A DNA stretch of 64,000 bases from Sphaerolaimus hirsutus (taxonomy: Eukaryota > Nematoda > Chromadorea > Monhysterida > Sphaerolaimidae): the NCBI GenBank assembly GCA_964036195.1, contig OZ038458.1, positions 13,033,832-13,097,831 on the forward strand. The letters run 5' to 3'. The translations under genes were made by a program, and so were the position numbers. The notes beneath the pieces are model-generated. The model saw only the letters and a list, made by a program, of their open reading frames with translations, was not told where the DNA came from and did not search any database. Below, in pieces: positions 12,201 to 24,455 of the stretch. Each line of letters begins with the position of its first letter. The stretch's first letter is position 1.

Positions 12201-15200
12201 TGTGTAAACTAGTGTGTGGGTCGCCAATAACGGGAATGTCACCAACAGTCTTTCCAATTTTCGTTCTCCATACGGGCAGCGGGGCATCGTAGCAAACTCT
12301 ATCAGGCAATGTGCACACGCGCATGGTGCCAGCGGACCTGGCGCCATGCACTGACCCAACGGCCGGCTCGCCCGTCAAATACAGGAAACCCTTTGTGCAG
12401 TTCGGGTTGTTGAATGGACTGCGAGTAGGGCAATTGGCTATAGTCGGCGGACATCACAATCAGTATAGAAACCTACCATAACCCATCGGAATAATGAATT
12501 CAAAACTTATACAGCTTTTTTCATCGTAATATTTCGTTTTTACTATGAAATAATTAATAACGAAATTTATCACAATATTTAATTCATTAAATTATGATAG
12601 GATTCTGCGTAAGGTATGTGCTCCATTCGGAATATGAATTTTTGGATCAAAATCTCTTTTTATTATAGACGGATGTTATTCACCTGAAGCTGGTGACAGG
12701 TCCATCAAAATTCATGGGGTGCACGCGCATCTGCCCGGCGCCAGCAAAAATCCAATATGGATACGGCCCGGCCACGAAGATGCCGCCCTGCTCGTAAGGC
12801 CCCAAGGCGTCCCAGAGGTGCAGCAGGCGGGTGAAGCGCACCAACTCGTCGCTGGCTGCCAGTGCCGCGCCGCCTGCACTCGCCGCCGCGGCGCCCGACA
12901 GGCCACCCTCGTCTGAACATTGAACGAAATGTTGCTGCGTGTAGTGATGTGCTAGCGCCAAGTAAAAGGCGTCATGGCGCCAATGACATCATCATCGATG
13001 TGCACAAACTACCACAGTATTTTTTATATAAATATTGAGCAATGGACTCACCACCCAATTGTCGCTTTCTCGTTTTTGCAGCCACGGCGGCGGCGACCTT
13101 ATTGTTTCGCAGCACTAATACTCCACCATCTGCCCGGCTTAGCCGAGAAAAGCGTACGCCCAGTCTGCAAATTGATGACCCAAGTACCTAGTGAGTATTC
13201 TACCCTGTGCCTAGGGTTCAAACGGGATTGACCTTTCGGGATCGGGATCGGGATTGGTTTTTTGAGATTTCGGAATCGGGATCGGGATCGGGATTTGCCG
13301 GGATTGGGGTCACGGGATCGGGATTGGCATTTTTTCGGGATCGGGATTGGGGTCTTGGGATAGAGAGTTTGGCCAATGTTTTGGCATCCACAGTTGTTCA
13401 TAAAGGTCTAAAATCACTGTTGGATGCCAGAAACCTGGCATAAAATGAACGCTGGGGGTTTGCGTTCACATTTTTGCATGCAAAAACATCGTTTTTTCAC
13501 TTTTGATAATTTCCACTCATTTTTCCGGGATCGGGATTTGAAAAGTTTCGGGATCGGGATCGGGACTGCTAAATCCCGGAATTTCACGGGATCCGGGATC
13601 GGGATCGGGATCCCGTTTGAACCCTACCTGTGCCTTCCACAAGTTTACCTAGTTAACAACAAAACTTACCACAACTGATTTACCTACTTAAAACACATTT
13701 GAGTTAACTATAACGAATCACTTTTGATTTCCGTCAACAGTAGTTAATGGAGTCCCTATTCCAGAAAACTCAAAATGGGTTTGAAACAGATGTATGAAGT
13801 TTGAAATTTCGGTCGTCCACTAGTGTGTGAAGGGAATACATTGCGTATAGACACAAACTAGACGCACCAATTGACGTCAGTTGTCAATGTAATTTTTCAT
13901 TCAGTTGTGTAAAAATGTGACATGTATGAGAATCATTCGATTGAACTTTAAAATTTGAGTAATTAAAACTATTCAATTATTAAAAGGTGATTGTCATACA
14001 CTTCCAAAAATTGAATTGACAATTGACACGTCAATAAGCGCTCTTTAAGACACATCCTGAATTAACATCAAAAAGTGTACACACCTGTTGGGCATGGCCG
14101 AACCGGTACAGGAGAACACTTCATAAATATATAGTTCATCGCCAATGACTGCTAATAAATGTGGTCTGGCTCCATTCGTTCCCAAACCTGCATTTATAGC
14201 CACACAGTTTTTTTTCGAGGGCATAAAACCAGAAAATCCCTTCAAGTCGGCACTTGCGCGCGCCACCATCACAACGCACCCACGCAGGCTATTTCCTTGA
14301 CAGCACTAGCTGCATCCTTATCCGCCTGCGCTACTGGCTCATTGCTGCCAGCGGCGGAGCCGGACGCCATGCCCGCGCCCGACGACATCAGCGACAGCGA
14401 CACCGTGTCGGCGTCGAACAACGTACAGTGCGCCCAGGGGAACTTGCGCACCTGTTAGGAAAACGGAATTGACACAAAAATGCCCCTACACATGCTAGTT
14501 GACATCGCAAATTCGTGCCAACTCAATGTCAACTAAAAAAACAAAAAAAATGTAAAAAGCATCACACTTAACAGAAACAATGAAAATTCGCTGTCATGAT
14601 GTAAAATTAACTTTGCACTATTAGATCGAGAGTTGAAATCACATAATTCACTAAAATTTTTAGTTGACACTAATTCAGTTGACATCCAGCGTGTGCGGCG
14701 CCAAAGGGCCCTTTCTCAACAAACAAACAACAACCAACCGTATACACGCACTGCAAGCCGGGTAGGGAGTAAACTTCGAGCAAGCCGTGCGAGTTCGCCA
14801 CGAACAGCCAGAACGTGGGCATGACCGTGTTGGGGTCGTTCAGCACGCAGCCGCCCAGGGCGAATCTCAATTCATCATCCACGCCGCCATGCAACAGCGG
14901 TTTAGCCTCCTCCCTCTTTTCTGTGATACCAGCAGTCCCTGGGTGGAGGGAGGGACTTGTGAGCCTTTTTTTCAAAACCGTCGGCTGGATGATGAAATGA
15001 AATTTATAAATAAATTAATAAGTTTGCACGAACTTGGTTTGAACGACATGACAACTGAAAGTTTCTGTATTAGCTGATGTCTCAAAATTTTTGATATTGT
15101 TATTTTATAGGCCGTATTTCCTCGGGGGGTGATTGTTTTGCAGAGTGAGAATTTTGAGGGGGGTTAATCGAGGGGGGGGGGGTATTGAGAGGGGGGTTTA

Positions 15201-18200
15201 TTATTTCGCCAGAAATTTTGTTAAGTCCCAGTACTATTTTGTTGTTTGTAACGTACGCAGACGTCGAAAAACGCAACAATAAAAACCATGTATAAGAGTC
15301 TATAGACTTACATAAGTGTGTAAATGGTATAAAACAGGTGTTTTAAAAATTAACACAGTCAGTGTTTTTAACGTCTGTTCTGCATTTCCCGGATCACAAA
15401 CCGTAGCTTTTGTCGTTTACATTCCCTTTACACTCTAAATGGGGGGATATTTCGAGGGGGATATTTTGAGGGGGGGTACTTTGAGGGGGTATTTCGAGGG
15501 GGTATTTCGAGGAAATACGGTACCTGAGAATGCGCTATATTCTATACCGCGCCGTCGTAAACCCTAGAACTAGAAGCTAGCCGCGCTACCTGCATCTCCA
15601 TAGAGAAGTACATCCTCATCATCTATGTCTATCGCACTCTGCGACGTCTCATCGACTGGCATCGACGCGGCCGGCTGCTGCTGCTGCACGGCCGGTTGCC
15701 TCCCTCTATGCATCGCGTGATCACCGGCCAACTCGAACAAGCCGCTGGCGTCGCGGAACACGCAAACCGCGTTCGCCGGCACGCCGTTCACCTCGATAGG
15801 AAACGATGTGTGCAGCTGCGCCTGCGCACGCGGCGAAACACAACCATAAACTGGAACCGGAAAGGTACACTGGACGGACGGAACGCTATACAATGAGTGC
15901 TACCATATTTTGATGAATAAGGTAAGGTGAAGAATTGTGCACTAAATTCAATCAAACTGGGAGCAATGTGATCTGATGAGAATGTCGATCTGATCCTGAT
16001 CGTTTATTCAGGTGGAATATGGTAGATTTCATCGTACCGTCACAACGTACGACCAACCAATTGCCTGCTTCTTTCGTACACAAACTCCAGCAGATGTATG
16101 TGCCCATTCTCGGTGAGCAGGGCCACGTAGGGATCGCAGATGGACGCGTGGCACACAGGGAATGGTATGTCCAGCGGCAAATACTGTACTCGCTGGTCGC
16201 CGTCGCGCACTAGCACCACGGCCATTGGACACACCTGCGACGCGAGAATAGCACATATTTTTTTAGTATATTGATCAGAGGTAGCTAATGGAGGGGGGTT
16301 GGGCGTTACCCCCAAATGCTCCAGTTGAATATTTGGACAGCCACAAATCGCCCAGTTATCTATCCCAGGAGAGAATTGTGACCGATTTTGTACCAACTTT
16401 TAAAATTTAAATTTTTCAGAGCCACCCTTTCTTACTCGCCACCCCCTTGGGGGTCTTCGATTTTCATGTTTGCCCTGACATGAATCCATTTTTATTTTAT
16501 GCAAATGTGGCAAGTGATTACCGATTTAAAAACACACGCTTGCGGGCTGACCACCTAAAATGCTACCCCAAATATGCATCACACGATGGATATTTTCATG
16601 ATTTAAAAATCTACCTGCACCATATACTCTCCACCCGCGAGATCTCCAGCAGCCACAGTCTTCTGTTCGAGGACAAAGCCGTCACTCTCCAGCTCGGCTA
16701 TCTCGTCGCCCAGCTCGAGCACCATGGTGGTGACTTCTTTGGACACGAGCAGGTAGCGCTGCTGCACGCCGCTCTCTCGCGAGTCAGTTGAGCCAGCGGC
16801 CAGTTTTCTGATATGCGGGTAAAAATCGAATCACCACTTGAGAATTGATAAAATATCTAAAATTGAAAAAATTGCCTGATTTTTCTGATGAATATAATTT
16901 CACACCATTCGAGAGGCACTATTTAATGGAGTTTCAGGGAACAGCAGCAATTCAAAACGATGGTATTATTTTCCAACTTTCTTTTACCGTTACTCTTTAA
17001 CCCACACCCCACTCCCCGCCTGGAAATAGCACATCTGTGAGTCAACTGTTAAAAAAATGCCACCTCCCTATAAAACACCTTAGCAAAGTGATGGAAATGT
17101 AACCCCCTTGAAACCACCCCTCCCCCCGTCAACCCAGAATTTCCAAAATTAACAGGCAGAAGAAACCAACCTCGGTCTCCTGCCAACAGTCCACAGTTGG
17201 TTGGCGCGCGCGATCGCACTGCTGGTGACAATGGACGGGCGCACGGACCGTTGCACCACGCTGATTCCCGACGTGTGCCCGTGGCCCGTGGCGAACACCA
17301 GGTCGAACAGCGGGTCGAGTTTGTACTGGCGCAGCGGCTCGGGCACGCTGCCCGGCGCCCCGATGGCCATGTGACGGCACGGGCCCATGTGCAGCATCGA
17401 GTCGACAGTCTGTGACGGTCACTTCGATATACCGAGTGGAGCGCATAGTTTGCGCAGAATTCTACAATAATTGAATGAATAAAATCTCGTGATAAATTTC
17501 GCAATTAATTATTCCACAGAAAAAATAATCATGATGAAAAAACTGTATAATATTCGGTTCATTATTCAGATGGGTTATGGTAGGTTTCAACACAAACTGC
17601 TATGTCCGCCGAGTATGGCAAGTTTGAAGAGACACAGCACTGGCTCAGGAGGGCACTGGGCATCAAATGCGACCCACCTTAAATTCGCAAACAGCAACTG
17701 AGGCAGTGGCAGGGGCGGCCAGAACGACCGGCTCCCCATACAGGTCCACATCGTCCACGGCAGTCGGCTGCCCATTTTCGTCTTGTGAAGATTGCAAACC
17801 GGGGTCGTCCCCATTAGATAAAGAGACGATGCCGCCGTCGAACTGAGTTATTTGAGTTAGAATTTCGCAGTGTACAAGGATACTAGTGCGAGCACATGAA
17901 TATGCATGGGACTGAACGAACATCAACGCGTCGCACTTGTTTCACGCCGCATTGCAAAAGGGCGGAGTCGCCCAGCCGACTTCCCACAAAGACGTAAACA
18001 TCCTGAGAGTCGACATCGGACTTGATTACGCAGAGGCAGCACGGCGCAGATGTGACGAAACTGCTGTCCGATATTTCCATTCCTGAGGTATCAAAAACCT
18101 ATTTGACGTCGACACATAAATTAGTATTTGCAAAACTCAATATTCAAAGATTCAAACTTAAATTTTCAGTTTTTTGTTTATTTTTATATCATTCTTATCA

Positions 18201-21200
18201 TGCACCTAGAGGTGGAAAAATAAGTCTTTTTAACAACCGCTTTTAAACTTTCGGAAAAAACACCGGCCATCCCTTGATACAGACATTTTCTTAAAATCAC
18301 GTGCCTTCCCTAACCGACCCTTGACAATCTTCCTTTCATCCAACAGCAGATCAAGCGCATACACCTTGCCGTGACGCGTGACGATGGTGACTTGTGACGG
18401 TGGGCGACTGACCACGAACTGCGCTGCGTCCAGCGCGATTCGCATCGTCGACCGGTCGCGCAACGGGAACGCAGTCAGGTCGCCATAACACCCGTTTAGT
18501 GAAATGCCTTCAATTTGGTTTAATATTAATACATTTTGAATATAAATAGTGAAAATAGCGACACACATTTCATGACGCTTATTTTTAAACATCATTGTAA
18601 TATTAAAAAACGATTCCGAGACATTAAGATCTGGGTGTAGCGGTTCAATAGGTTCTAACTAGTGAAACGCCCGTACAGGGTTCGGCTATTAATTATCCAA
18701 TAAATTAATCAATTTTTTTCGGACATCGCTTGCGTAAATACACATCACTTTAATTCAAGTAGTCATGAAGTTCGATAAAAAAATTAACCCACGGTTAACC
18801 ACAGCCGAGTACCCAAAATATTTCGTCTATATTTATACATGATCGTAAAATGTAGCAACGCTTGCAAACCTGTGCTCGGCACGCTCTGATTCAGATACAC
18901 GGCCGAGTTGACTGCGAACACAATGACGCCGGCAGTGGGCTTTGGCAGCGGCAGCAGGCGCACGCAGTCGAAGGGCAGCATGGGCACCGACCAGATGGCC
19001 GCGTGCACCCGATCGCTCGCGTTGATCGACACGGCCAGGATTTGGCACGTGTCCGTGCGGATGGCCAGTCGACCGACCTGACACAGGAATTGGACAATCA
19101 GGAATTTAACGAATTGACAATCACGTCCCGTATTTCCTCAAACTACCCCCCTGAAAATTCCCTGGCGAAATAATAAACCCCCTGGGTGTATTTCGAGGAA
19201 ATACGGTATTCAACTTGCACGAATATTGGAGGAAAGTCATATTTGGCCTCAAGAAAGTGGTTAAGGCTTGCATTTACTTTAGCTCATACGACAACGTATC
19301 TAAATATACATCGAATTTATTTGCCTAGGTCGCCCTGGGTAGGGTGGCAGACGGTACGGCCTTGCGGTAAACCGTACGGTACGGTAAATTTTCTCTTTTG
19401 CGGTAAACGGTACGGTACGGTAAATCTTCAATTTTGCGGTAAACGGTACGGTACGGTAAATCTGAAAAGTGTGGTTCGCGGTACGGTACGGTACGGTAAA
19501 TTTTCACTTGTCAGAAATGTACCAATGCCGGACTACAGACAACTTTTACTTCATGAATTGAAAATTGAATTGAAAATCGAAATTGAAAATTGAATTATGC
19601 AATGTGTTAATGGACTTTAGAACACAATAACAGTGTGATAACATAGAATTACATTAACCACAATGCAGTGGCTCAATATATATAGGCTTTTTTAAGGTTT
19701 AGAAGGAAGAAATGGAGAAAAATTGCTAAAAGTGGGTGAAAATGGTAAAAAGTATTTAAGTGCATGCATATGTACCTACAACAAATAAGCTCAAAACATT
19801 GAGGATGATGTAAAACGACTACAGTGCGATTTGATGCACATGGCTTGATTTTAAAAACACATTATACAAATGTAAATGAAGAGTTACAGCAATATTGCAT
19901 GTAGAAATGGAAGGGTTTCAAATCAGTCCAAACAATGTTGTCAAATTTGCGCGCTTGCATGCAAAAAATTTGCAGAACACCACATCTTAAAGTCAATTTT
20001 AAGGTGAATTTTTAAGGTCAATCTGAGTCAAATTTACCGCATTTTCTGCGGTAAATGAGTGCGGTACGCGGTACAGTAAATTTAAAAAAATGCGGTACGC
20101 GGTAAGGTACGGTAAATTTCTAAAAGTGCGGTAAACGGTACGGTACGGTAAATTTTCCCAAAATGCGGTACGGTACGGTACGGTAAATTCTGCCACCCTA
20201 GCCCTGGGGCCAGTTCCGCAAATTGAGAAGTGAGAAGTAAAATGGCAAATGCGAAGTGAAATGGCAAAAGTGAAGTGAATTGAGAAGTAAAATGGCAAAA
20301 ACGAAGAGAAATTATTTTTTTCTTTTTATTACATCGCTTTTGCCAATTTACTTGCCATTTCACTTCACTTTTGCCATTTTATATGGCTTTTGCCATTTTA
20401 CTTCTCAATTCGCGGAACTGGTACCTGATTGACCAAATCAAAATGAAAAAATAGCGCACCGCAGTGGGACTAGGCTCGTAAAGGAAGAGCAACGTGGGTT
20501 CGTGGTAGCCGTGCAGGAAGGCCATGTCGAGCACGTTGCACAAGTGCTCCTCCAGCTCCTTGAACGGCACCAAGTACGAGAACAGCATCGGCTTGCTCCT
20601 GCGCTCACGCAGGACGTATACTATCACAAAGAAGCTTAAAACCAGTTGGTAAAAAGAATACACGAACGATGAATCTGCCAGCGCGGCAGCCGGCGTCTGC
20701 GGCTCGTCCAGAAGGTCGGCCAGCGGCGACTTGCCCAGCGGCAGCACGGCCAGGTGCCGGCCCAGCACGGACATGGCCGCGCAGCGCGACTCGGGGTCGC
20801 ACACGACTTGCGGCGAAGGCGGCGCGTCGCGGCACAGGCCTGCGAGAGGATCAGAGCGCTTCAGACTTTTCTTTGATCCAAAGGGCAAGAACCCCCCCCC
20901 CCCCAACAAAAAAACGACCCTGTGCCGACGGCCATGTAAACCCGCTGGTCATGTAGTGTCAAAAATGTATAATTTTTACGTTTTTTTGTTACTTTTCACT
21001 TATTAAAGTGCTACACACATTTGTGTGAAGTCAACTATGATAAGAGATGTCATTACTTATGATATTTAATTTTATAAAAATGTGTTCAGCACTTTTGAAA
21101 GGAAAAATGGCAAAAACGTCAAAAGATGTCTGTTTTTAATGTTCTTTGTCACTTAATAAAGTGAAGATATTGCTTTAATAATCTCAAAACATGATGAGTA

Positions 21201-22944
21201 AAGATTTCTCATCATATACATGGGTCTACATGGCCGCCGGGTAAAATTAAATGTCCGCCCGGCCTACATGGTCAGGGAGCCCGCACGTCCTACGTCCCCC
21301 AAACCGCTCAGCTATCTATCTCTCCCGGAGGCAACATTTTTAGCTACTATCCTCTGAACCCCCCCCCCCCCCTCCAATCGCAGTCCCCACCTATCCAGAG
21401 CGATTTTTGAGAAAAATAACCCAAGGTGTAGACAAAATTCGAAATCAAGTAACCCCATTTTTCATACCTTTTATAGATTTTCACCTTCAAAATCGCTAGT
21501 TCATCTTCATCATTGCCTATTTTCAGCTCTTTTGTGTACTTCCTATATATGCTTATATCAGGGACGTATCCAGGATTTTCGGGTGGGGGGGGGCTGCTTG
21601 TTTACGGAACCCGGTGAACGGACCCCCACCTCTAAATTTTTACCTATAGAGTGACGCAATGGCGCCTGGCGCTAGCGCCATTAGTGGGCGCCACGCCATG
21701 GCGCCAGCGCCATGAAAAGCTGTATATGTACGTAAATATACATACAAATGCAGCAAAAAACACATTGTTATATGAATTTAAAAGGATTTGGGGCTGCAGG
21801 GAATGATCTGATGATATTCCCGAGATTATGATGATATTGTGGTAGATAAATTTTTTGCAATGCACGTTGCAAACCGGTATCGGAAGTTGCATTTTCGCGT
21901 GTTTTTTCAGGTATCACCCCGGGAACGGGGGGGGGGGGCTCTGCAGCCCCCCCCCCGCCGCCTGGATACGGCCTTGGCTTATATACCTATTTTTCACTTA
22001 CTTTTTACGATTTTTTTCCCTTTTCTTCCCTTTACCTAAACCTCAAAAAGCCTATATATTGAACTCCCGCGAGCCACACAGAAAAATTAACGGCTATCTA
22101 TCCCTCCGAAAGAGCGATCTGCTATCTGTCCAACACCCTGTAGACGGAGAGCCAAAATTCAAGATACTCCCGAATCTCCCACACCGACTAACCACCCCTC
22201 AAAATCTCATCCTCATAAGCGTGCATGGAAATGCAGGCCAACTCGTGAGTCAACGGATCATACTCCAACACTGAAAGTTTAGCATCATCGAAAGCCACCA
22301 AGATCCAGTCCCTGTGACGCGACGGGAGGGCGGCCACGGCCAGCGAACGCACGGGGGAGGGCAGGTGCAGCGACAGGACGCACTCGAGCTTGGTGTTCTG
22401 CTGCAAGCCGGCGCCGCCGTCGCCCGACACCGAGATGCAGTAGGGGTTGAGACGGTAGACCTGCGTGGGTCGCACCGGGTGTCCTTTTTAATTGTGAATT
22501 TGGTTGGTGAAATTGTATAGTGAATTTGGACCCATCCGGTGGTTCATATGGTGAGTAAATCGCTCCCCCTGGATGGCTAAAAAAAAATTATTATTTTTTT
22601 TGAGGGGGGTCAGGAACTTGTTCCCTGGGGTTTTTCAAGGCGTAGAAGGGAAAAAAGGAGAAAAACTGCTAAAAATGACTAAAAACAGGTATTCAAACTC
22701 ACTGAACCAGTGTCTTAACCGCACCGCGGATGTTTTCGCGCATGCAACTTCACCGCAAACACCCACCAGCGTAAACGCACGCCCAACGGGCGGACGAAAA
22801 GCAGGACAAAACACCACAGCAACCAACCCTGATGAGGTTAACGGACACGACGACCAACTGCTGGCTGCCGCGGTCGAGGATGGAGCCCACGGCGCAGTGG
22901 TCCACCGCGGTGGGAGAGCTCGTCTCCAGGTACAGGGCGTACAT
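9293..22944 (-). CDS. CPSF1: CPSF1 (CPSF160), 25 exons, 1514 aa
   Basis: This is the large scaffold subunit of the nuclear cleavage and polyadenylation specificity factor (mPSF module). Exons in transcription order: 22828-22944, 22196-22460, 20662-20839, 20460-20598, 18870-19077, 18319-18507, 17937-18082, 17678-17842, 17171-17409, 16615-16807, 16058-16234, 15590-15821, 14739-14938, 14280-14451, 14085-14187, 13052-13164, 12684-12912, 12247-12418, 11797-11964, 11640-11732, 11442-11564, 10414-10686, 10226-10352, 9846-10161, 9293-9500. All phases agree. Diagnostic stretches along the protein are MYALYLE at the start, [65 protein letters not shown] in the C-terminal CPSF_A domain, [13 protein letters not shown] and [13 protein letters not shown] at the end. 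At 1514 aa it is slightly longer than the vertebrate protein (about 1440). An acidic region with a short Q-run lies in exon 12. The start was chosen because MYA matches the family. Confidence 0.95.
9578..9775. mobile_element. Foldback repeat with TTTACA/TGTCA arms
   Basis: The arms alternate GACACTTTACTTTACA-like units and their inverse around a short centre. The outer ends resemble TCTGGTAAAGTGTC and TTTACAGGATCTGGGA. It sits in the last intron of CPSF1. Related copies lie at 61875-62030 and 62410-62790 beside and inside the 201-aa membrane-protein gene. Confidence 0.6.
10925..11335. mobile_element. Foldback MITE, about 190-bp arms
   Basis: The left arm, reading outward to inward, has ACTTGTGCCGACAATT, TTCCATAATTTTGGAATTAA and CATGCCAATTTGCAGATAAA. 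The right arm has the complement of each in reverse order. It fills most of CPSF1 intron 21. A second copy at about 32556-34325 has been split by a hAT-like insertion. Confidence 0.85.
12021..12232. mobile_element. GTTGACAC-ended MITE inside CPSF1 intron 18
   Basis: The ends carry GGCGGCCC/GGGTCGCC and palindromic GTTGACACATGTGTGTCAAC, with inner inverted copies of TCAGATTTCGG. The element makes up most of the 282-nt intron 18 of CPSF1. A sequence like the exon-18 end plus donor (TTCCAAT preceded by AACAGT, plus-strand reading) occurs on both sides of it. Confidence 0.75.
12440..12632. mobile_element. MITE with TATACTCGGCGGACA-type ends (degenerate)
   Basis: The left end reads TAGTCGGCGGACATCAC and is followed by GAAACCTACCATAACCCATC. 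The right end has ATTATGATAGGATTCTGC. The better preserved copies at 30943-31146 and 59822-60022 show the full structure. It lies in CPSF1 intron 17. Confidence 0.6.
13212..13626. mobile_element. hAT-like foldback MITE, CGGGATC arms
   Basis: The ends are TAGGGTTCAAACGGGAT and its inverse, flanked by the perfect 8-bp duplication CCTGTGCC (13204-13211 and 13627-13634). The arms are tandem (CGGGAT)n and (ATCCCG)n. It lies in CPSF1 intron 15. Relatives lie at 35957-36396 (no clear duplication) and 50650-50825 (partial). Confidence 0.9.
15110..15522. mobile_element. G-tract foldback with CCGTATTTCCTCG ends
   Basis: The left end is GCCGTATTTCCTCGG. The right end is CGAGGAAATACGGTA. Both arms contain GGGGGTATTTCGAGG units. 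It sits in intron 12 of CPSF1. A shortened relative lies at 19127-19208 in intron 4. Confidence 0.65.
17455..17617. mobile_element. Degenerate CGGCGGACA-ended MITE
   Basis: The right end is TATGTCCGCCGAGTATGG, preceded by CAGATGGGTTATGGTAGGTTT, which is the inverse of the family's left end seen at 59822. It lies in CPSF1 intron 8. Confidence 0.5.
19127..19208. mobile_element. Minimal G-tract foldback, CCGTATTTCCTC ends
   Basis: This is a short copy of the TACCGTATTT family, from CCCGTATTTCCTCAAAC to TTTCGAGGAAATACGGTA, in CPSF1 intron 4. Confidence 0.55.
19340..20200. mobile_element. hAT-like foldback MITE, GGTACGGTAAA arms
   Basis: The ends are TAGGGTGGCAGA and TCTGCCACCCTA. The 8-bp duplication GCCCTGGG is perfect on both sides (19332-19339 and 20201-20208). 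Each arm carries tandem GCGGTAAACGGTACGGTAC-like units running inward from both tips in opposite orientation. The AT-rich centre has no coding potential. It lies in CPSF1 intron 4. Confidence 0.92.
21240..21410. repeat. Fragment of GATAGATAG/AGCTATCTATC repeat
   Basis: It carries GCTCAGCTATCTATCTCTCCC followed by a C-tract, matching arms of the element at 23927-24455. The termini are not resolved. It lies in CPSF1 intron 2. Confidence 0.4.
21559..21976. mobile_element. hAT-like foldback MITE, CAGGGACGTATCCAGG ends
   Basis: The ends are CAGGGACGTATCCAGGA and the inverse TCCTGGATACGGCCTTG, with a perfect 8-bp duplication GCTTATAT (21551-21558 and 21977-21984). G/C-tracts lie next to both ends. 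The centre holds palindromic GGCGCC/GGCGCTAGCGCC motifs. It lies in CPSF1 intron 2. A second verified copy is at 34402-34827, and fragments lie at about 31920-32095 and 51490-51690. Confidence 0.92.
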
Positions 22945-23285
22945 GCTGCACTTAAATAGTACCCCAATGAGTGTTATTAGGTACCCTTGACTTCCCTTTA
23001 CTTTGTCCAAGCATTTGATAAAAAATAAGCGGTTGAATGAGCTCCACTTGTGAGAGCGCGCGACTTTTACGAAAATCAGAGATGATCGTTAGAGATTTTT
23101 TTCATAATTATTTAAATGTTGTTTATATTGCGTAGCACTTCATTGCACGCACAGAAATTCAAGCCAACAATATTTACAATCAATGCCAAACATATTAATA
23201 TCTACATAGAAAGCAGATGAAGTAGCTGAGCAAGGTGACGAAAGATTTGTTACACAACCTAAGCAATCAAAGATGCCAAATCGTA
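22945..23285. promoter_or_regulatory. CPSF1 upstream region
   Basis: This lies immediately upstream of the CPSF1 start codon on the minus strand and should contain the 5' leader and promoter. No TATA box or initiator is clear enough to place. Confidence 0.3.
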
Positions 23286-23741
23286 TACCGTATTTCTTCT
23301 AATAGAAGGGCATACCTCCGATAGAACGGCACCTCCAATAGAACGGCAGGTTTTGGCACTTTTTTACACACACGAAATTAATAGAACGGCAGCCTCCAAT
23401 AGAACGGCACCTCCAATAGAACGGCAGGTACAAATTACGTTGGAAGAGTGCCAGAACACACACAATATAAGAAAAATTGGTGGTGAGTACACCCAAGCTG
23501 TTCAGAACTATGATTTAGGGTTATTTTCACATTTGGTTTTGTTTGAATTGATGCTCTGATATTAAAATATTGTTCATTTTTGATTAAAAACACTATGTTC
23601 AAATGAAAAATGTCTGAAAAATATTGGTGAAAAAAAATAGAACGGCAACCTCCAATAGAACGGCACCTCTAATAGAACGGCAGGTAAAAATAGTTGACGA
23701 AAAAAATAGAACGGCGCTCTTCTATTAGAAGATATACGGTA
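23286..23741. mobile_element. Foldback repeat with TACCGTATTTCTTC ends
   Basis: The ends are ATACCGTATTTCTTCTAATA and TTCTATTAGAAGATATACGGT. Tandem AATAGAACGGCACCTCC units run in both arms, with the outer pairs inverted. It is the same family as 6712-7129. Confidence 0.7.
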
Positions 23742-23926
23742 GGTACTAAATATATGCTACCAATGCTCACGGTACTATACAGGCCATACCTGAATGAATT
23801 CATGCAGTTGGTGCGGGACAATTGAAAATAGTGGATAAATCAATGGTAAATTACAAAATAAAATTATTAATTTGTAAACAGCAAACAATTAAATCGTTAT
23901 CCACCCTCTGCAATAATTGTGAGAAG

Positions 23927-24455
23927 CAGGGGTCTCCAAGATTTTGGCCCTCGCGGGGGCTGGATAGATAGCAAATCGCTCCTCCCGAGGGATAGATAGG
24001 TAGCTGGAAAAATTTTCTGGGGGGGTGGGGCTGGGGGGGGGGCTTGGGGGGGAGGCTCGCGGGGGCAAAATATATAGGCTTTTTCAGTGCATAGAAGGCC
24101 GAAAGGGGAAAAAATCGCTAGTAAGGTTAAAAGTGGATAAAAGTAGGTTTAAAATGGCTAAAAACAGACATACAACCACGCATATAGCCGGAGAGCACGA
24201 ATTTGAAGGTGAAATACTATAAAAAGGTGCGAAAATTAGTGATTTTGAGCGAAAATTGGGGCAAAATTTCTCAAAAACCACTCCAGATAGATAGATAGCT
24301 GAGCGATTTGGGGGGGGGGGGGCTTTGGGGGTAGTAGCCAAAATTTTTGCCTCGGGATAGATAGATAGCTGAGCGGCCTCCGGGATAGATAGATAGCTGG
24401 CGGATTTGATGAGGGCAGCGCCCCCAGCCCCCCCCCCCCCCCTAGGAGACCCCTG
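23927..24455. mobile_element. hAT-like foldback MITE, CAGGGGTCTCC ends
   Basis: The ends are CAGGGGTCTCCAAG and CTAGGAGACCCCTG, with a perfect 8-bp duplication GTGAGAAG (23919-23926 and 24456-24463). The arms carry GGGATAGATAGATAGCTG motifs and long G/C-tracts. Related fragments occur at about 49800-50160 and 50965-51065. Confidence 0.9.

Noticed and set aside
12680-12916. Three overlapping frames of 64-93 aa
   Set aside because: Only one frame continues CPSF1 (ending [13 protein letters not shown]); the others are shadows.
13235-13626. Regularly spaced CGGGATC units resembling a CRISPR or telomere-like array
   Set aside because: No unique spacers are present, units are contiguous, and the array is bounded by inverted TAGGGTTCAAACG tips with an 8-bp target duplication, so it is a transposon arm.
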